NCBI GenBank assembly: GCA_964655935.1
Contig: CAZZNY010000001.1
Location: 310,001 to 374,000 of the forward strand
Origin: CAZZNY01 sp964655935
GTDB taxonomy: Bacteria > Patescibacteriota > Gracilibacteria > BD1-5 > UBA2023
Reading direction: 5' to 3'
Length of the DNA stretch: 64,000 nucleotides
Shown here: positions 10,406-21,448 of the stretch, piece after piece
Layout: the number at the start of each line of letters is the position of its first letter
Position numbering within the stretch: the stretch's first letter is position 1
The notes under the pieces: model-generated
Told to the model about the DNA's origin: nothing
Seen by the model: only the letters and a program-made list of their open reading frames with translations
The model's database searches: none
Translations under genes and position numbers: made by a program

Positions 10406-10627
10406 ATGGCACTATGAGCAATATCTCCACAAACAAATAGAATCTCCGTTCTCCCGCCAGCAGATCAATCAGAGGCAATAGCTGGAACAAAAACGAGTGT
10501 TATGACTGAGCAAGCAATAAAAGATAGTGTTGAGCGATTACAGGGCGCTACCAATTCGCGGTCAAGTGCGGTTACAAAGATTCTTGAAGCACAATGACTT
10601 GGCAATCACATAAACATTGAAGTATAA
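10406..10627 (+). CDS. Small hypothetical protein
   Basis: 73 residues with two TGA codons read as Gly (MALGAIS and AQGLGN). Hydrophilic, no motif, no membrane segment. Followed by a good terminator, which supports expression. Preceded by CTAATTTCCTGACT instead of a Shine-Dalgarno, a leader form also used upstream of tsf. Confidence 0.6.
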
Positions 10628-10649
10628 TTATACCCTTCATACATAAACA

Positions 10650-10678
10650 AAGAAAGCTAGCAATAGCTTTTCTTTTTT
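10650..10678 (+). terminator. Rho-independent terminator
   Basis: AAAGCT and AGCTTT pair around a six-base loop, then TCTTTTTT. Confidence 0.75.
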
Positions 10679-10737
10679 GAATAGTTGCAAAAAAATCAAA
10701 GAAATTGTATAATAGCCTTGCAATCTAACGATTCTTC

Positions 10738-11697
10738 ATGAATTTTTTCATTTGTTTCAGTATCCTCGTCACGATCTATCTGATTCTCATCGTTTCTCTC
10801 AAAGGTTTTTCGTACAAACAAATTCTTCTTCTTATGCTCGGAGGAGGTCTTTTGCTTGCGATATTGCAGCCGCTCTACATATCGATAGGAAAGGAAGCTG
10901 AAGTGAATCTTTTTTTTATCAAATGAAATTTTCAGGTCACTGATTTTATCGAGTCCGTAAAAAACTACTTCCCGACCTGAAGCTGAACAATAGCAATTTT
11001 CTTTTCTCTCATCATTCCCGCAGCACTCGAGGAATTCGGTAAATTTTTCTTCTACAAAAAAATCAATAAAAAACTCCAAGTCTGAAAATCTATAACGACT
11101 ACCATTATTGGGATTCTTTATGTTGCTGCTGGTTTCTCATTTTTTGAGACCTGAGCTTACATCTATTTTCTCCAAGATAAACCGCTCCGAGATCTCATCG
11201 AGCTCACACTCGCTCGTGGGACCATTTCCACTTTTTCTCATATTCTCTTCTCTTCCATTGTCGGGTATTACTATGGAAAGGCAATGTTTCTCAAGTTTCA
11301 GATGGTAGATAATCTCGAGATCGGAAAAGCAACAAAATGGCTCAAGAAATTCGAAAAAATACCATTCCTGAACATTAAAACCATATCTAGGCTCTATACT
11401 ATAAAATATATTGCCACTTGATTCGTATTTTCCATTCTCATCCACAGTATCTATAATTACTTCATGGAAACAAAACAATTGATATTCGCAGTAATGACAG
11501 TGGCGATCGGGGTAGCAATCTTCTATCGCGTCACACAGACCCGTGCACATAATAAGAACTACCAAGATATAAAAACTAAAATCGCCTATCTTCAAGAAAT
11601 GAAAGCTCTCAAAGATAAGATGCGAGTACAAACACTTGAACATCGGGTCGATAACCTAAAATCTCTTCAGTCACTTAAAACTGAGATACTAAAGTAA
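10738..11697 (+). CDS. PrsW-like intramembrane protease
   Basis: 319-residue multi-pass membrane protein. ALEEFGKFFFYKK near residue 97 matches the PrsW EExxK motif, GFSFFETGAYI near 134 the second motif, and TFSHILFSSIVGYYYG the histidine motif. About seven membrane segments are followed by a cytoplasmic C-terminal coiled coil (from about residue 265). Six TGA codons read as Gly, one in the FETG motif. The family cleaves anti-sigma factors and other membrane proteins; no anti-sigma partner is adjacent. Confidence 0.8.
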
Positions 11698-11715
11698 CAA
11701 TCATTAATAATTGAT

Positions 11716-11743
11716 TTGACAAAAATAGGATTCTGCCTATAAG
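11716..11743 (+). promoter_or_regulatory. Candidate promoter of small membrane-protein cassette 1
   Basis: TTGACA at 11716-11721 and TATAAG at 11738-11743, spacer 16. A small hairpin (ATGGCGAAAAGCCAT, 11771-11785) lies in the leader. Confidence 0.55.
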
Positions 11744-11832
11744 TATCTACAGATAACCTATCGGTTGTCCATGGCGAAAAGCCATCCCTACATCACATTC
11801 GCCCGCTTTACGCGGTGCAATTGGAGGAAAGC

Positions 11833-12030
11833 ATGAATCATTATGCTCCCGAGAGTAACATCAAGGAAGCAGGCAAAGGCAATGGACTCAAAGTACTCGG
11901 CATCATTGCCTTGTTCATTGGACTCATTGCCGGAGGGGTTTTCGCTTACAAAAAGCTCATTCCCTCCACTCCCTCCACTCCGGCTCCCGCCGTCGACACC
12001 GCAAGGTGATCGATCGGTGGCTCGCCCTAA
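11833..12030 (+). CDS. Small single-pass membrane protein (cassette 1), probably foreign
   Basis: One membrane segment (VLGIIALFIGLIAGGVFAY) followed by a Pro/Ser/Thr-rich tail. ATG at 11833 is chosen because GGAGGA sits at the right distance upstream, a strong ribosome site that most neighbours lack. Codon use is GC-richer than the surroundings (GCC, CTC, GGC). All seven internal Gly codons are GGN. Under the standard code the gene would end at TGA 12007-12009; in this genome that TGA should be read as Gly and translation should run seven more residues to TAA at 12028-12030. A GC-rich terminator follows. No function recognised. Confidence 0.65.
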
Positions 12031-12036
12031 CCGTTG

Positions 12037-12063
12037 GCCGCCCTCACAAGGGGCGGCCATCAA
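12037..12063 (+). terminator. GC-rich hairpin, probable terminator of cassette 1
   Basis: TGGCCGCCC pairs perfectly with GGGCGGCCA around a six-base loop, though no long T-run follows. Confidence 0.65.
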
Positions 12064-12098
12064 CTATTTTATGGGGATAACGAAACAAATTCAAGATA

Positions 12099-12132
12099 AA
12101 AGACCCCTGGGTTCCAAGAACCCCGGGGTCAC
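12099..12132. repeat. GC-rich palindrome
   Basis: GACCCCTGGGTTC pairs with GAACCCCGGGGTC around CAA. It could act as a bidirectional terminator between cassette 1 and the convergent helicase gene. Confidence 0.6.
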
Positions 12133-12138
12133 GATGCT

Positions 12139-12170
12139 TTGTAACTTTGTAACCATGTAACCTTGTAACT
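12139..12170. repeat. 32-base repeat of GTAAC units, copy 2
   Basis: Identical to 9507-9538 and in the same orientation; the 2.6 kb between them holds tatD, a small gene, the PrsW-like gene and cassette 1. Confidence 0.8.
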
Positions 12171-12175
12171 ATTTC

Positions 12176-15100
12176 CTATTTTCTAAGCAAATTCCTCCAA
12201 AATTCCATATCGTTGATTTTTTCCCAAGCGTCATGGATTTCTTCTTTTACTTTCTCGATATCTTCCACAGTGAAATCCACATCTACAAAAGAATATTTTC
12301 CATCTTTTCCTTCGACAAATTCTATCGCCAGACTCACCGCATCAAACTCATAGGAAAGTTTCCTGTCGAGATCGAACATAATCTTATAAAAGAGGAGTTG
12401 TCTAAAATAATTTCCTTCAGAATTAGCTGTATTTCCTTTTATCTCATTCAGACTCTTGGTTCGACCAGTCTTATAGTCGATGAGTCGAACTGAAGTCTTC
12501 CCTACTATTTCAGTGTCAATCTTCTCCACTTTATCGATCTTCCCTGTCAGTGGAATGGAATCCAGAAAAATATTTTTGTTATAGAAATTGAGCTCCAATT
12601 CTAATGGAACGATGAATTTTCAGATATTTTGATCATACCAACCAGACAATCATTCTTCTCATTTTTTCAAGAGCATATCTTTCGTCTCTGGTGGTAAAAT
12701 CTCTCGATATAACAATATTCTAAATTGGTCTAGAAGCCACGAAAGCGTCGGAACTTCGAGTGTATTTTTATAAGAAACATAGAAGATCTCAAGCGCTTTA
12801 TGATATGTTTTTCCAAAAACAGTGAATTCATTTTCTTCGAACGGATAGCGAAAAATCGTCTCTCGTAAAAATACTTGCGGATCAGCAATAAACTTATTCA
12901 AATCCGTCGCTGAAAGCTTATAATTCTCGAGAAATTCACGAATGTACAGTTCTTCTTCGGAAGTAATGTCCGAACGAAGTGTGAGATCTTTTTTCAGTTC
13001 TTGCGATATGATTCATTCTATATTCACGTCTTGTATGATTTTTGGTGTGACCGAAAGTTCTTGGGTAAAAATCGACTGAATCATCGTCTTATCGTTATTT
13101 GACATCGAAAACGAAAAATACAGCTCATTTTTTGCTCGTGTCAGTCCGACGAAAAAGAGTCGTCGTTCTTCTTCCTCGCGCGTATTTTCTTCATCGATAA
13201 ATCATTCTCCGACTACTCCTGATGGCAATCTCAGCTGATCGACTACACGTTTCTTCTCCCAATTCGCCGTCGTAAGTCCTGGCATACAGACGATATCATA
13301 TTCGAGTCCTTTTGATTGATGTGCCGTCAAAACTTGAATTCCATTCAAAGTTGCCTTGAGAATTCGGCGGCTCATCGTGATATTGTATTTTTCATAATAC
13401 GAGATTTTTTTGAGCATTTTCTCGATATCAAAACTTCCATCTCCTTGGGTCCAAGACTTGATTACTTCGAGCAAAGTATACGCGTCTTCGAGATCACTGA
13501 AGGTTCCAGAAGATTCGATATAGGAAATAAAACCTGAATCGTTCAGAAGTCCGCGAAAAAACGTGTAAAAATCATTCTCCGAAAGCTGGTTCTGGGAATC
13601 GATTATAAAATCCCTAAATGCCTTAAGCTCGGCTGGACGAGAAAAATCCTGTGAAAGCTCTGGAGCAGAGAAAAGTGAAGTTTGTGGCTCAGTATCTCAC
13701 TTTGTTTTTGGTGTAGAAAAATGTTTTTCATCGCACAGAAAATCAAAAATCTTCTTTTTTTCTCGTCGTGTATAATTATCGATATAGAGCTTACGATTCA
13801 GACGAAGGACATCGACACGATCGATATCGAAGAGCCCAGATCGAAGAATGTGGATAATTCCCGCTTCCGAAGCATACGGATTTGCGACGATCTTTACGAG
13901 ATCGAGAAGCAGTCGTACGAATCTCGAAGCAAATATATTGGTTCGAAGTCGACTCTCGACCGGAATATTTTGTTCCTGAAGAAAATTCGTCCATTCCTCT
14001 ACTTCCCTATTGGTTCGCACGATTACCGCGAATTCTCGTGGATCTTTTCCAGTTGCAAGATGATGTCTGATACGTTCGAGAATCGAAGCCTTTTCCGCGA
14101 TCTCGTTCTGATATGCGAAAAATTCTACATTTCCCTCGACGGTCCGATTCGCATGGAGTGTTTTTACGATATCTGGAATATATCTGACAATACGAGTGGA
14201 ATTATGAACGATCGTCTCTTGACTACAGTCAATAATCGGCTGAATCGAGCGATAATTCTCAGTTAATACGAGAATATTTGCCGCAGAATATTTCTTCGAA
14301 AAATGCAGCATATTCTCGAGATTCGCTCACTGGAATCGGTAAATTGACTGATCATCATCACCGACGACGAGAATATTTTTTGCTTCGTTCGCGCTGACGA
14401 TAAGCTCCAGAATCTCGTTTTGTGAGTTATTCGTATCCTGATATTCGTCCACCATTACGAATTGGTATTTTTCTGAAAGACTGTATCGGAGATTCTCATC
14501 CATCCGAAAGGCTTCGAGTACGAAGCGGATCATATCAGCAAAATCATAGACTCAAAGATCTCGACATTTCTGAAGATAAACCTCATAAACAGTTGCAAGA
14601 TCGAGTAATTTTCCGATATGCTTTTCTTGTTTTTCTTGTGTGGAAGCATATTTTTTGAGCTTCGGATCAATCTCGGCAAGTTCTTCCTCATATCGTTTTT
14701 TCTCTTCTTCGATAATTCGTCGAAATCCTACGGGGTTCGTACCTTCCTGCTTCAGCTTTCCGATACGATCGCGTGCATTCTGAAGATAAAAGAGTTTGTC
14801 ATAATCGCTACTGAGATATTCAAAGGAATTTTCAGAAAAAATCTGCTCAAAAATCTCAATCTGTTCGATCTCATCGATACTTCTTCCAGCTTTAAATACA
14901 AGAAATTTTTCTGGATAACTCTGGATAATCTCATTACAAAACGCATGAATCGTACAGACATTAACGCGATTTCCATCGATCCCGACGAGTTCCATGAGTC
15001 GCTTCTTGATCGAGATAACACCAGCTTCCGTAAATGTCGTGATGAGAATATTGTCCGGGAAAACATCCGTCTCGCGAAGAATATTCGCTGTTCGTAAAGC

Positions 15101-15226
15101 GATAATCTGAGTTTTCCCCGTTCCAGGTCCAGCGATTACCATAACTGGTCAATATATGGTATCTACTGCCTGCTTTTGAATAGGATTCAAGCGTTCGTAT
15201 GCAGTCGTAAAAATTGATTCGTTCAT
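12176..15226 (-). CDS. UvrD/Rep-type superfamily 1 helicase with C-terminal RecB-like nuclease domain
   Basis: 1016 residues. Walker A GPGTGKT is at about residues 33-39, followed by ILITTFTEAG (motif Ia), FVMVDEYQDTN (motif II), VVGDDDQSIYRFQGA (motif III), LTAHQSKGLEYDIV and VGLTRAKNELY (motif VI). The last 150 residues contain GKIDKVEKID and RLIDYKTGRTKS near residue 917, the GxxDR and DYKTG signatures of the PD-(D/E)XK nuclease found in AddA/RecB-like proteins. It is therefore a helicase-nuclease in recombination or repair. TGA codons are read as Gly in IYGPV and FQGA. The whole frame was checked for TAA/TAG in two unclear stretches (12902-13201 and 13475-13696) and none was found. Confidence 0.93.
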
Positions 15227-15447
15227 GAGAAAAAATGAAGATTATTTTAAAATAATGAGATTTTTTGTCACCTTTTTATAGTTTTCGCATCTTATTGTTG
15301 TAACATGATTATATAAAAGAAAGTATTTCGAGCAAATTTGCTTCAAAAAACTCAAGGAAAGCAACCCGGAAATTTGCATAATACAGAATATACAATACAA
15401 TCGTTACGTTCTCCTTTTCCTATTTCTATTTCTTATCTCTTTTTTTT

Positions 15448-17325
15448 ATGAAGAAACTCTTAATCGGGTGATTTCTTTTTTTAGCTTCGATCACCTCAGC
15501 ATTCGCAGCATCACAATCCGTGACTCTTAGTCCAGGTTGGAATACTTTTTCTACACCTAAACTCGTTTCTGGTGTAAGTTTTTCAAATTGAAATGGTTCT
15601 GGGCTTTTTTTCTATCAACTCTCAGGAAGTGGATGGATATCAGTCGTTCCAAATCCTACAAATATCCAACCACTAGAAGGTTTTGTAGTTAACAATACGA
15701 ATACTTGATCTGTATCAGTAAATCTTGAATACAGAACAGGTCTTACTCCATCTGAGATGCTTTTTCAAAAAACACTCCACGCAGGATGGAATTTTGTAGG
15801 TATCACAACAGATTCTAATCCTTTCGGGAGTATCGGATCTGGTACTACCATGTCCGTAGATTTCACGAGAAAGACTGACGGATCAAATCTTACGAATGCT
15901 GTAAATTCCAGCTTCAGTACTACTTCTGGAAATGCAAATATTCTAAATCCTGAGCTTACTGAGGCTTATGCAATATTTGCACCTTCTAGTACACTCTACG
16001 CTGGAAATCAGGATCAAGCTATCTCACTCTCTATGACAAGAACAGATGGTCTTGGTAATCCCACTACAACAGCTGGAGCGACAAATGTTGTAGTATATGG
16101 TGCTCAAATTAGTACCACTCAAAACAATCCAATCCAATTAACAAACTTGCAAGCAACCATCGGTGGTACCGCAAGTACAAATCAAAATGTAGCATATACG
16201 CTCTATGTAAATGGAATAGCGAAAAGCACAAAAACCCAACAAACATCAACGGTTTCTTTTGATAATTTTAATATATCAATTTCAAATTCTCAAGCAGTTG
16301 ATATCCAAATTAAAGCAGATATCAATAATGCAGTTACTACTGGAAATTTCAATATCGCATCTGTAAGTTATGTAGCTGTAGATTCTATAACTTCTAATAA
16401 CATCACTCCTATCAGTGTCGCTGGTGCAGTATTTACTATCAATGAAGCTATAGGTACTCTTGCGGCCACTACAGGTGATACTCTTGTTAATAAGAGTCTT
16501 CTCCTCGCAGGTGCTACTACTCAGAAAATCACTTCATTCAAAGTAACTGCTACGAATGACACAATCAAAATCAAGACTATTGTCCTAACTGGTGCGAATC
16601 TCGATAACCTCTCTAATATCCGACTTCAGGATATTAATGGAGATATGATTGCTGCTTCTAGTGCAACTCCTACTGGTGCAACTTTTGCAAATGTTGATAC
16701 TGCAATAAATTTTGCTAATGCTATTTCCATTAATACTTCCAAAACCTACTATATTGTTGCTGATGTAAATTCTACTACAGATGCTACTGGTATATATGCT
16801 AACGTTATCATTACTGGATCTGAGATCACTTCATCTAACGGTACTATTATTACTATGATTGGTGCGAATGTAGCTGGTGCATCTCACGACATTGCTCAGA
16901 ATACATTCAAAGTAACTCAATCAACTCCAGTTGGCAAGAATATCGCTACTGATGCGATGGAATTCACGATGTATGCTTTTGGTGGAAATGGTATAACTCT
17001 TACTAATGCTACATTTGATAATACTCTCTCCGGTTACACTGGATCTATGGTTCTTACTGTAGTCCGAAAGAGTGATAATGCAGCTGTTGGTACACTTTCA
17101 GCCACAACAGGAGTGGTAACATTCTCTAGTAACAATTATATCGATGCTGGTACTTCCACTACATACGTCGTTAAAATTGATGGTGCGCTCATAGATGGTG
17201 GTTCCCCATCTCAAAATTGGACAGTTAGTTTAACTCACCTCAACATTAATACTGGAGCAAATACTTTTGATGCCGCTTCATATTCAAGAAACATAGATAC
17301 TCTTCCTCTTACTTCTAACAAATAA
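15448..17325 (+). CDS. Secreted surface protein (adhesin or S-layer-like), Thr/Asn/Gly-rich
   Basis: 625 residues. The signal peptide is MKKLLIGGFLFLASITSAFA with likely cleavage after AFA. The mature protein is made of Ig-like beta-rich stretches with TTTGA, VVYGA and SxTTxT patterns; no anchoring domain is visible at the end. Four TGA codons lie in the first 90 residues; the remaining 520 residues use only GGN for glycine, unlike most neighbours. The leader is U-rich (CTCTTTTTTTT) directly before ATG. Upstream of and co-oriented with the SLH protein gene, so both probably make the cell surface layer. Specific function unknown. Confidence 0.75.
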
Positions 17326-17378
17326 ACAATTAGAACTTACGACTGAAATACTAAATACTTAAAATAATTTCTTGTTTT

Positions 17379-19613
17379 ATGAAAAAAATTATAGCAACTC
17401 TCGTACTATTTCTCTATAGTACAACCACATTTGCAACAGGATTTCCATCATTCCCTATGACGATCTGGGGAACGCTCAAAAATGGAACCACGAATGTAAC
17501 CACTGGAGCAACCATCAAATTCTATGATGGAAGTAACGCAGAAATCGCACAATACACCACAACTCAAAACGGTCAGTTCTGAGGAAATCTTCCGACTGAT
17601 CTCAGTCCGACTCTTCAGCAATATTCTGGAAATCTTACTATGAAAGTTACGACTGGATGAATGACTTATACGCTCGACCAGATGAATCTTTCTGATACTT
17701 TAAAATGAGCAAATTGTCCAGCAAAAACTGCGATTACATTTGTATCAGAAGTATGTCGATATGATATCAATCTCGTAAAAACCGTTGATACTTTTAGTGG
17801 CGCAGTCACTACTACGGGATCACTCAGTGTATCTTGAGCTACCACTTCTGGATTTACATTTTCTTCATCAGGAACTCTGAATCTAAATGGAACGACTGGT
17901 TCTGGAAGAGTCGCAATCCCGACTGGATGACTCCAGATTACTTCTTCAGGATCTTGGGATGGATATCTCATGGCTCCAGAAGTCGTCACCACAACAGGAT
18001 CTCTGACACTCACAGGATATACTCGTATACCCACCACCTATCAAGCTGGTTCTAACACGGTATCTCTTACCCTCGTAGGAAATCTTGCTACTCTAACACT
18101 CTATGTATGAACTAGTTATAATGGAAAAACTCTGAAGGTATATCGATCTGAAAATAATCAGGCGACTTACATATATCTTACGGATTGTCTCGTAGCAAAT
18201 GGAGAATGTACTTTCCAGACAAATAAATTCTCTCATTTTGCTACACTAAGTCCAGTAACGCTCGCGACCGTAAGCACTGCTGCTGCGGCAAGTGTAACCG
18301 CAAGCACGGCAACTCTCTGAGGAAATGCTTCGAGTGCAAACGGTGGAAATATCACCGCTCGTTGAGTCGTATATGGTACTACGATCGATCCTATTATCTG
18401 AGGAGCATGAGTTACGAATCTTGCATCCGGAAATGGAATCGGAGTATATACCGTAAATGCAAATGGGCTTAATGCTAATGCTGCTTACTATGCTCGAGCC
18501 TATGCGACAAATGAAGCTGGTACTTCCTATGGTAGTTCTGTAACTTTCATTACTTTGTCTTCAGGTTCTGGAGGTGGAGGTGGAGGAGGATGATCTAGTT
18601 ATGATACTTGTCCAAGCTGAGACTTTTCAGCTACCAGTACTGATGGAATGTGTTATGGACTCGCAAAACTATCGACCAGTAACGCCTCAAGCGTTACAAA
18701 TACTAGTGCAAATATTTCAGGAATTATTACCTCAAGTGGACTTCTTACTGTAACTGAACGATGAGTTATATTAAGTACTTCCACAGGGGTAACTGTATGA
18801 ACAAGTGGTGTTCAGAAAATACTGAGCTGAACTGGCATTGGAACTTTTACCGTAATTTACAAGGATCTCAAAGCAAATACCAAGTATTATGCTCGAGCTT
18901 ATGCGGTAAATACCTCTGGTACTGCTTATGGAAATGAGATAACTTTTACCACTTCTCTAACAGGAACGATAACTCAGACAAATACCGGAACTACCCAAAC
19001 CTGAACAACAACAGCAATAATCAACAAACCAACTCCTCCTATTCCACCAAAAACCGCAACAGCAAATCTTCCAAGCACTATAAAAGATCTTAAATTTAAA
19101 GATATTAAGAATCATTGGAGTTATGCTTATGTTGCTCGACTCGCCTTCAAGTGAATAATAAATAACGCAGATAATTTTAATCCAGATAATTTCAGTACTC
19201 GAGCGGAATTTCTAAAAATGATTGTACTCGCAAGTGGAGCCGATGTAACAACTATTAGCACTAGCGTTCCGTTTGAAGATGTAAATACATCTTCTTGGTT
19301 CGCTCCATATGTAGCCTATGGACTCAAACAAGGATGGATAAGCTCAAACAATAGAAACTTCCGACCAAATGATACTATCAAGCGGGAAGAAGCAATAAAA
19401 ATTCTTGCTTTAGTACTTAAGCTTGAAGTAAAAAACAAAACAACAACTTTTAGTGATGTCGAGATGAATTCCATCTTCATTCCTTATATAGAAGCTGCAA
19501 AAAATGCAAACATTATATCTGGTCAAAGTGAAAATGGAACACTGAAATTTAATCCGAAAAATAATATCACACGAGCTGAAATAGCTAAAATTCTCGCAAA
19601 AGCTTTTAAATAA
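17379..19613 (+). CDS. S-layer-homology (SLH) domain surface protein
   Basis: 744 residues. The signal peptide is MKKIIATLVLFLYSTTTFA. A beta-rich N-terminal region comes first, then two fibronectin-like repeats recognisable by YYARAYATNEAGTSYG and YYARAYAVNTSGTAYG, separated by a polyglycine linker near residue 400, and a Thr/Pro-rich spacer. The last 150 residues hold SLH repeats (KDIKNHWSYAYVARLAFKG, FEDVNTSSWFAPYVAYGLKQ, NNITRAEIAKILAKAF), which usually bind the protein to a cell-wall polymer. TGA is used often as Gly in the first two thirds and not in the last 130 residues. A strong terminator follows. Confidence 0.9.
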
Positions 19614-19615
19614 AC

Positions 19616-19652
19616 TTAAAATAAACTCTCCAACTGGAGAGTTTATTTTAAA
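19616..19652 (+). terminator. Rho-independent terminator of the SLH gene
   Basis: TTAAAATAAACTCTCC and GGAGAGTTTATTTTAA form a long perfect stem with a four-base loop. Confidence 0.9.
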
Positions 19653-19739
19653 AAATCTTGACTCAAACAAAAGAAAAATATACTAGACACACGGTCAAGT
19701 TGTGCAAGCAATCAAAAACCTAATATAACGGAGGAGCTC

Positions 19740-19874
19740 ATGCTCGATCCTAATAACCTCCCCATCAGTACAACCCTTTTTCATTCACCGGAAGAGGGTG
19801 CATTGCTTCTGTTTCTTCTCCTCATAGTCGTAATCGCGACCGTAAGGAGAAAAAGAAAGGTGGAGGTTGAGTAA
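19740..19874 (+). CDS. Small single-pass membrane protein (cassette 2)
   Basis: 44 residues; too short for most gene finders but well supported by a strong ribosome site (CGGAGGAG 7-8 bases before ATG), a candidate upstream promoter (TTGACT at 19658, TATACT at 19679, spacer 15) and a GC-rich terminator right after the stop. One membrane helix, ALLLFLLLIVVIATV, flanked by a basic RRKRK tail. Same build as the cassettes at 11716-12063 and 25112-25640. Function unknown. Confidence 0.6.
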   Translation: MLDPNNLPISTTLFHSPEEGALLLFLLLIVVIATVRRKRKVEVE

Positions 19875-19878
19875 CCAA

Positions 19879-19904
19879 GTGCCCCGGTCATTCGACTGGG
19901 GCAC
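19879..19904 (+). terminator. GC-rich terminator of cassette 2
   Basis: GTGCCCC pairs with GGGGCAC around a loop that includes CATTCG. Confidence 0.75.
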
Positions 19905-19921
19905 AAACCGTTAAAAAAAGC

Positions 19922-19948
19922 TTGCAATTCCATATATTTCCATATAAT
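19922..19948 (+). promoter_or_regulatory. Candidate rpsB promoter and long leader
   Basis: TTGCAA at 19922 and TATAAT at 19943, spacer 15. The resulting leader to the rpsB start is about 160 bases, long enough for autoregulation by the ribosomal protein; no known rpsB leader motif is claimed. Confidence 0.45.
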
Positions 19949-20116
19949 GCTCCTGCTCGCTTCGGAAAATGAGGCTGATGCACAGATATGATAAAGGGAA
20001 ATACTTCCTGGAAAAGCCGCTAAAAAACGGGTTTTTCTTATGTATATTGCCTCATATCTGGGGTTGAGATCTGCCTTACAGGTTTCAAAAGGATTATTTT
20101 TTTACTAACTTTTTTT

Positions 20117-20923
20117 ATGACAAACACCGCTTTGGTGAAGGATATGCTCGATAACGCTGTCCACATTGGTTACAAGAGACAATATTGGTCTCCTAAGATG
20201 CGAGATTATATTTTTGGTACTCAGAATGGAATTCACGTTTTTGACCTTTTTAAGACTGCTGACAAGCTCGAAGAACTCAAAACTCTTCTCGGTGAACTCG
20301 CTGCAAAAGGAAAAGAAATTCTTTTCGTCGGTACAAAAGTACAAGCTCAAGAAATTATCAAGAATGTCGCTACTGAGACTGGTCACCACTTTGTAACAAA
20401 CAAATGGGTTCCGGGACTTCTTACGAACTTCGCAACTCTTAAACGACGAATCGCAACTTACAACAAACTCGAAAAGGACCTAGAAACAGGTGTTCTCGAT
20501 GTACTTACAAAAAAAGAACGAGCTCAAGCAATGAAAGATCTTGAAAAACTCCGAAAAGCTTACCAGGGTCTTAAAGAAATGAAACGAGTTCCTGATGTTA
20601 TCTTCGTAGTTGATGGTCACTATGAGAGCCTTGCTCTTACAGAAGCTCGTCACCTCAAATGTACTTCTATCGCTCTTCTCGGTTCTACTGGTGATATCGA
20701 TACTTGTCAAAAATTTGTTCCATGTAATGTAAACTCTATCAAATCAATCCAATTCATTATGGATTATTTGAAACCAGTTCTTACACGACAAAAGAAAGCT
20801 TTTGCTTCTGAAGCTCCACGAGCTCCTCGAACTGAAGGTTTCAAACCACGAGACAATAGTACTACTGCTCCACGAACTCCAAAAATGCCTGAAACTCCAG
20901 CTCCTACTACAACAGCTGAATAA
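20117..20923 (+). CDS. rpsB: Small ribosomal subunit protein uS2
   Basis: 268 residues. MLDNAVHIGYKRQYWSPKM, NGIHVFDLFKTA, ILFVGTKVQAQEII, KWVPGLLTN and PDVIFVVDGHYE are the standard uS2 blocks. About 25 residues longer than typical, with an Ala/Pro/Thr-rich C-terminal tail. No TGA codons although it has about 17 glycines, in line with high expression. Leader is U-rich (TAACTTTTTTT) before ATG. Upstream of tsf as in most bacteria, with one membrane-protein gene between. Confidence 0.97.
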   Translation: MTNTALVKDMLDNAVHIGYKRQYWSPKMRDYIFGTQNGIHVFDLFKTADKLEELKTLLGELAAKGKEILFVGTKVQAQEIIKNVATETGHHFVTNKWVPGLLTNFATLKRRIATYNKLEKDLETGVLDVLTKKERAQAMKDLEKLRKAYQGLKEMKRVPDVIFVVDGHYESLALTEARHLKCTSIALLGSTGDIDTCQKFVPCNVNSIKSIQFIMDYLKPVLTRQKKAFASEAPRAPRTEGFKPRDNSTTAPRTPKMPETPAPTTTAE

Positions 20924-20943
20924 TTCACATTAATTCTCCTCAT

Positions 20944-21324
20944 ATGTCACCAAACGACAATATCTTTCTAGAGGAAGGTCAACAAGAAGGACCAAAAAAA
21001 GAGCATCGAGTTTTTTCTGCTGCTTGCTATATTCCATTTATAGGACTGGCTATGCCAAGTTTGACTGGAACTGAGCAGACAGAATTCACTCGTCTCCATT
21101 ACTGGCAATGAAGTGTTCTCTTCTGATTACATTTCATTGGTACTATTCTTATTACCATTCTTCCACTCGTTTGACTTAAAATCTGGTGACTTGTGACTAT
21201 CATCTATATGATTCTCGCATGATGGTGAGGATACCAAGCCTATCTTGGCAATTCACTCGAATATGGTTTTCTAAAACCAATTATTCTAAAAGTACGAGAA
21301 TTTATCGATAAACAAAAGAAATAG
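20944..21324 (+). CDS. Small membrane protein, DUF4870-like
   Basis: 126 residues, seen only with TGA as Gly (seven such codons, for example HYWQGSVLFG and AGWGGY). Hydrophilic N-terminus, then three membrane segments: ACYIPFIGLAMP, LHFIGTILITILPLVGL and LVTIIYMILAGWGGYQAYLG. The order resembles DUF4870/Tic20-like small membrane proteins, but this is a pattern resemblance. It starts 20 bases after rpsB, so it is likely cotranscribed. Confidence 0.7.
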
Positions 21325-21375
21325 TCCGTCATTCAGAGTGTTGCGTAGGAATCCAAAAAAGGAAAATTCAATTAT

Positions 21376-21405
21376 CCTGGATTCCCGCCTACGCGGGAAT
21401 GACAA
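21376..21405. repeat. Dispersed REP-like repeat, variant copy
   Basis: CCTGGATTCCCGCCTACGCGG, one base different from the copy at 3449-3478. Followed by an AATTCTTAATTC repeat (21409-21440), also found near 1030, 3022, 3533 and 61739. Confidence 0.8.
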
Positions 21406-21448
21406 ATAATTCTTAATTCCCAATTCTTAATTCTTAATTCCCCTGACT

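Noticed and set aside
11815..11832. Start of cassette 1 gene at 11815
   Set aside because: That start would use TTG inside the ribosome-site region; ATG 11833 lies correctly after GGAGGA.
13682..14266. 194-residue plus-strand open frame
   Set aside because: Antisense to the helicase gene, whose conserved motifs fix the coding strand.
15757..17325. Surface protein starting at 15757
   Set aside because: The frame extends upstream through TGA codons to ATG 15448, which adds a clear signal peptide.
17666..18037. 123-residue open frame on the minus strand inside the SLH gene
   Set aside because: Antisense shadow of repetitive coding sequence with no start signal or known motif.
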